NCBI RefSeq assembly: GCF_035594125.1
Contig: NC_087180.1
Coordinates: 14,050,115 to 14,114,114, forward strand
DNA length: 64,000 bases
Origin: Scylla paramamosain
Taxonomy: Eukaryota > Arthropoda > Malacostraca > Decapoda > Portunidae
Direction: 5' to 3'
Shown piece by piece: positions 60,444 to 64,000 of this stretch; within the stretch, counting starts at the first letter, position 1, and the number at the start of each line of letters is the position of its first letter. The notes beneath the pieces are model-generated. The model worked only from the letters and a program-made list of their open reading frames with translations, was not told the origin of the DNA and ran no database searches. The position numbers were made by a program, and so were the translations under genes.

Positions 60444-60580
60444 TACTCGCGTATACAGTAAACTTTTAATACCCGAGGCTCAAGCTCAGTTAAGATATTT
60501 TTGGTTATGAAATTAATAGATGACACTAAGATATCAAAGTATAACAGGTCTTGCGGAAAAAAAAAAAAAATAGATGAAAG
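60444..60580 (+). repeat. Second dispersed repeat, copy 2
   Basis: It matches copy 1 at GGCTCAAGCTC, TTTTGGTTATGAAATTAA, GATATCAAAGTATAACAG and GGTCTTGCGGAAAAA. A poly-A run follows at about 60556-60570, where copy 1 has only five A. The family could be a small retroelement fragment, but there is nothing diagnostic. Confidence 0.5.
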
Positions 60581-60584
60581 TAAA

Positions 60585-61080
60585 AGGTGTTATAGACGAT
60601 TTCAAGTTTGATGATGGTTTTTTTTATAGTCTGGGTTCTAAAATATCTACTTTCTGCTTCCACGCGTTTTTTTTAAATGTTACTTACTCTAATACTAGTA
60701 ATAATGATTTCAGCATTTTGAAGACTGGATTTAGTAATGATTGGTGCTAGTTGTGTAATCTCCTGCAAGCAAAACAAGAGACACAGGAAAGGAAGCAGTG
60801 AGGAAGAGATTAAATGCTTCACCGCTAAGTTTAAAAATTGTTCGCAGTATTAAATGAATTACGATGTTTACTTTAATGGAAGCCAAACGAAAACAAGGAA
60901 AACAGAGGAAGGAAAATTGAGGGAGAACTGATCAAATGTTTCAGTATTACGAGATAAGGGAAATGTGATAGTTATGTATCTTTCTTGTTTTATATCCTAC
61001 TTGTTTCCACTTTTGTCCTTTTTTAATGGGGGAGAGGAAAATGGAGCTGAATGTTGTAGAATGAGGAAGTGAGAGCTGGA
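60585..61080. other. AT-rich unique DNA, no gene seen
   Basis: Unique sequence with short T-runs. No convincing frame. Confidence 0.45.
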
Positions 61081-61087
61081 GAGTACA

Positions 61088-61099
61088 GAGAGAGAGAGA

Positions 61100-61139
<40 letters not shown>
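61088..61139. repeat. (GA)n then G-run
   Basis: GA array with one GGG change, ending in about ten G. The same AG-then-G layout is seen at 21461-21529. Confidence 0.96.
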
Positions 61140-61261
61140 TGTCAGGTTTATGGGGATAAGGAAATAACGTTGCGAAGGTCGAAGGTTGAAGGGGAACAAG
61201 GAGGAAAGATTTTATATTTTGCAGGTGGAAGGAAGCACTGCAGGGAAGGCTGGCGAGGTCA

Positions 61262-61341
61262 TAGTGGTGGTGGTAGAAGTAGTAGTAGTAGCAGTAGTAG
61301 TAGTAGTTATAGTAGCAGTAGCAGTAGTTGTAGTAGTAATC
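61262..61341. repeat. (GTA)n trinucleotide array, interrupted
   Basis: GTA triplets with GCA and TTA changes. A second array lies at 61523-61602. Confidence 0.93.
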
Positions 61342-61522
61342 ATAGAAAATAGCATGACAGAATAAGAGATATAAGCACTAAAAAAAAAAAAAACAAAGGA
61401 GAATAAGAAGAAAAGAAGTAGAGAAAGAAAGAGAAAGTAAAGAAGAGTAGGAATTACATAAAAAATGACGACCCAAGGGAGAAAAATTAAAAGAACGTAC
61501 TACTGTTATCATTATTATCATT

Positions 61523-61602
61523 AGTAGTGGTGGTAGTAGTAGCTGTTGTAATAGGGATAGTAGTAGTAGTAGCAGTAGAAGTAGTAGTAGCAGCAGCATC
61601 AC
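61523..61602. repeat. (GTA)n trinucleotide array, interrupted
   Basis: Second GTA array, about 180 bp after the first and in the same orientation. Confidence 0.93.
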
Positions 61603-61604
61603 CA

Positions 61605-62230
61605 GCAACATTCAAATAAAGAAAACAACACAGAATTACAGAACCAAGCTTTTTCTTCTAATTTCCACTCATATGCAGAACAAACAAACGTTTCAAACCA
61701 CAAGACGAAGAGATAAAAAGGTTCCTCACGCCAGACATGTTAAAAAAAAAAAATAGCAGCAGAAAAGTCCAGCCAATATTATTACGGCAAGGTAAAATAT
61801 GTGAGGGAGATAAGAAGGCAGAAAAAAAAAAGTGAAGCTAAACGAATTACATAATACCAAGGGAACGTGAGAAAAATATATTATGTCAGGCAAGACAGAT
61901 TCAAAATAAAGGATAGAGGAAAAAAATCTTAATCCGGATGGGAGAGTGAAGTGGGAATATGAGATAGAGGAAGAGGAGGGGAAAGAAAACGAAAAGGAAA
62001 AAGAAAAGGAGGAGAAAACATGAGAAGAGATGCATATACAAAATTACCAAGAAAAAAATATATTCAAACTTGGAAAATAATAATATGAAGTAAATAAAAT
62101 GAAAGTAGAAAAATATGCCTACGAGAGAAAAGTCGCCTAAAAATTAAAATAACAAAAAAAAAAAAATAAAAAAACGAGGAAAACTAAGGATAAAATATAA
62201 ATAGAGCTAACATGACTCAATAAGTGGACA
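61605..62230. other. A-rich unique DNA, no gene seen
   Basis: A-rich and purine-rich with several poly-A runs. Frames are short. Confidence 0.45.
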
Positions 62231-62236
62231 TAGTGT

Positions 62237-62316
<80 letters not shown>
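62237..62316. repeat. (AG)39 microsatellite
   Basis: Uninterrupted. A complementary CT array follows at 62505-62586. Confidence 0.98.
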
Positions 62317-62318
<2 letters not shown>

Positions 62319-62501
62319 CTTTCTATGCCTGAAATTAATGTCTCGTTTTTTGTTTAAATTTTCCCCAGCGTTAGTTTGTCTTGGTTTAGGTTAGCCTTGC
62401 ATCCCTATGTGTGCGTCTGTCCGTCTGTCTGTATGTATGTATGTCTGGTTGTGATTGCTTTAGTGTGTTTCTGTGTCAGTCTCGCTTTATATGTGCGTAC
62501 G

Positions 62502-62504
<3 letters not shown>

Positions 62505-62586
<82 letters not shown>
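62505..62586. repeat. (TC)41 microsatellite
   Basis: Uninterrupted. It directly precedes a cluster of CCAAT boxes. Confidence 0.98.
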
Positions 62587-62588
<2 letters not shown>

Positions 62589-62589
<1 letters not shown>

Positions 62590-62649
62590 CAATAACAAGA
62601 GAGAGATGGAGAAGATCGTCCCTTGTGATTGGTTATTTCGTCATCCAAT
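62589..62649. promoter_or_regulatory. Three CCAAT boxes next to a (CT)n array
   Basis: CCAAT lies at 62589-62593 and 62645-62649, and its complement ATTGG at 62628-62632. The last two form a perfect 7-bp inverted repeat, TGATTGG...CCAATCA, with a 12-nt spacer. CCAAT is the NF-Y site, and multiple boxes next to CT/GA repeats are a known promoter layout in animals. A TGACGTTA word follows at 62742. No transcript start or exon is identified, so promoter use is inference. Confidence 0.35.
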
Positions 62650-63205
62650 CAGCTAACGCCTGCCAGCACGCAAGATTAATTTCCCACGAAACGCGGAAAC
62701 CACACGAATGGGACGCCACTTGTTCGTTGCGTTGGGTGTTCGGTGACGTTATCAAAGCATACAACTTTCTACATACCCTTCTCTCCTCGCTTGGTGAAGT
62801 ACAGATACATGCACTCTTCGCTTTGTACATTTGTGCACCATTTACTCTCCTTTTTTTCTGAAGGCATACAGTAAAACAGGGGGAAAACTCTGAAAAAACT
62901 ATAGTATACGGTATGCACTTGCTCCCAACGCTGTATTTTTAGCCTACCCAGTAAAAGGCAGTGGAGTATAATTCCAGGTTATACCATCTCTGAATCAATT
63001 GACTTTTTTTTTTTTTCAAGCTGGGGGAGCGAGTGGCGGAAAATACGAAACAAAGGAACACAAGGCAGTAATTTAGGAAGTTGCCCAACCCCTCGCCAGA
63101 CTATTTTTCTCTTTTTCTTGTTCAATTCGTTATCGCCTTTTGTTCCTTCCGAAGAGTGTTGCAGGAAAAAAAGTTAGAAAAGAGTCTTCTATATGTATGT
63201 ATATC
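62650..63205. other. Unique block after the CCAAT cluster, no exon recognised
   Basis: Non-repetitive sequence with a T-run at 63004-63016. I found no exon that would confirm a gene driven from 62589-62649. Confidence 0.35.
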
Positions 63206-63206
63206 T

Positions 63207-63208
<2 letters not shown>

Positions 63209-63277
<69 letters not shown>
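63209..63277. repeat. (CT)34 microsatellite
   Basis: Uninterrupted. A GA array follows about 185 bp later. Confidence 0.98.
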
Positions 63278-63279
<2 letters not shown>

Positions 63280-63460
63280 CCGTACTCATAAGCCGTTCCT
63301 CTCCTCCCTTTCACTCATTTTTTCCCTGCTACTCTTTTTTTCCCTCCCTCCCTCCATCCATCCCTCTCTCCCTCCCTTCCTACTTAATTCCCAAGAGCGC
63401 TGAGGGAAAAATAGTTCCGAGAAATTTCTTGTTAGGGACACCAGAAACCCCACGTCTCGA

Positions 63461-63532
<72 letters not shown>
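63461..63532. repeat. (GA)n microsatellite with one interruption
   Basis: GA dinucleotides broken once by GGA near 63503. Confidence 0.97.
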
Positions 63533-63534
<2 letters not shown>

Positions 63535-63636
63535 CTGAATATTTTACACGCTTTGTGGAAGGGAGGGACTGCAGGTTTTCAATTGCGCGTTATCAAGTCG
63601 AATTTATTGCTGTTGAAGAGGAAGATAGACGATGTG

Positions 63637-63668
63637 ATTGTTGTTGTTGTTGTTGTTGTTGTTGTTAC
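63637..63668. repeat. (GTT)10 trinucleotide array
   Basis: GTT triplets directly before the GGTTA-rich end of the window. Confidence 0.95.
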
Positions 63669-63693
63669 TGCTGTTGATGGAGGTAATGGTGAG

Positions 63694-64000
63694 GCGAGGT
63701 TATACCAGGTTAGGTTAGGTTATTGTTGTTGTCATTGGTAGCGTTAAGTTAGGTTAGGTTAAGCTAGGTTGGTTAGGTTAGGTTAAGCTAGGTTGGAGGT
63801 GGAAAGTGTTAGTTAGGTTTGGTCAGGTTAGGTTAGGTTCAGTTAAGTTGAAGAATGAGTGTTAGGTTACTGGTAGTGTAGTTTTTGTTAGAGGTCAAGT
63901 TGGGTTTAAATTAAGTTAGGTTAGATTATGTTTAGTTAGGGTAGGGTGGGATAGGTTAGCTTAGGTTAGGTTAGGTTAGGTTATGTTAGGTTAGGTTAGA
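63694..64000 (+). repeat. Degenerate GGTTA (TTAGG-type) pentanucleotide tract, runs off the window
   Basis: About 20 GGTTA words in 307 bp, mixed with GGTTC, AGTTA, GCTAGGTT and longer unique bits. The purest run is at 63961-64000. TTAGG is the usual arthropod telomere unit. The mixture of variants fits an interspersed satellite or old telomere-like repeat better than a working telomere. Confidence 0.8.

Overview
The window looks like nuclear DNA of a decapod crustacean, most likely a crab. This is an inference from repeat style, not from a diagnostic gene. More than 60 long, near-pure microsatellites are present, mostly (AG/CT)n and (AC/GT)n arrays of 40-120 bp, with (AAT)n, (CTA/GTA)n, (ACC/GGT)n, (AAC/GTT)n and (CTT)n arrays. 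Scattered GGTTA motifs related to the arthropod telomere unit TTAGG are also seen. Nothing points to a bacterium or virus: there are no operons, rRNA, tRNA, phage or IS features, and no recognisable reverse transcriptase or transposase. Nearly every open frame is an artefact of simple repeats.

Only one stretch reads convincingly as gene structure. Positions 55069-55270 look like a first coding exon on the + strand. It has a good start context, an in-frame stop just upstream, and protein-like residue use. Several nested consensus 5' splice sites follow, at 55156, 55265 and 55271. It sits behind a non-repetitive stretch (53950-55068) that would hold the promoter and 5' leader, with two short upstream ORFs. 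I do not recognise the protein. The DNA to its right (55271 to about 58100) is poor in repeats and would be the start of intron 1.

Layout. 1-2080 is AT-rich unique DNA. 2080-4850 is dense microsatellite. 4850-9580 is mostly unique, GC/CpG-richer, with a CACCTG/CAGGTG cluster at 6893-7040. 9585-13300 is microsatellite and polypyrimidine. 13540-16030 holds a degenerate TGAR array, then unique DNA with GACGTG repeats and nuclear-receptor half-sites. 16190-17010 carries tandem duplications. 17300-33900 alternates microsatellites with unique blocks. 33900-45080 is AT-rich with tandem duplications and purine tracts. 45600-50960 has purine-rich arrays, minisatellites and an inverted pair of a short transposon-like repeat. 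51000-53360 holds a minisatellite and microsatellites. 53360-58120 is the gene-start region. 58120-64000 returns to microsatellites and ends in a GGTTA-rich tract.

The main system-level observation is a dispersed family of about 180-250 bp elements, nine copies seen on both strands, several with recognisable terminal inverted repeats (about CATATTCTGAAACGCTTTG). This fits a non-autonomous DNA transposon (MITE). A second, shorter dispersed repeat has two copies near 60 kb, and many local tandem duplications have units of about 80-160 bp.
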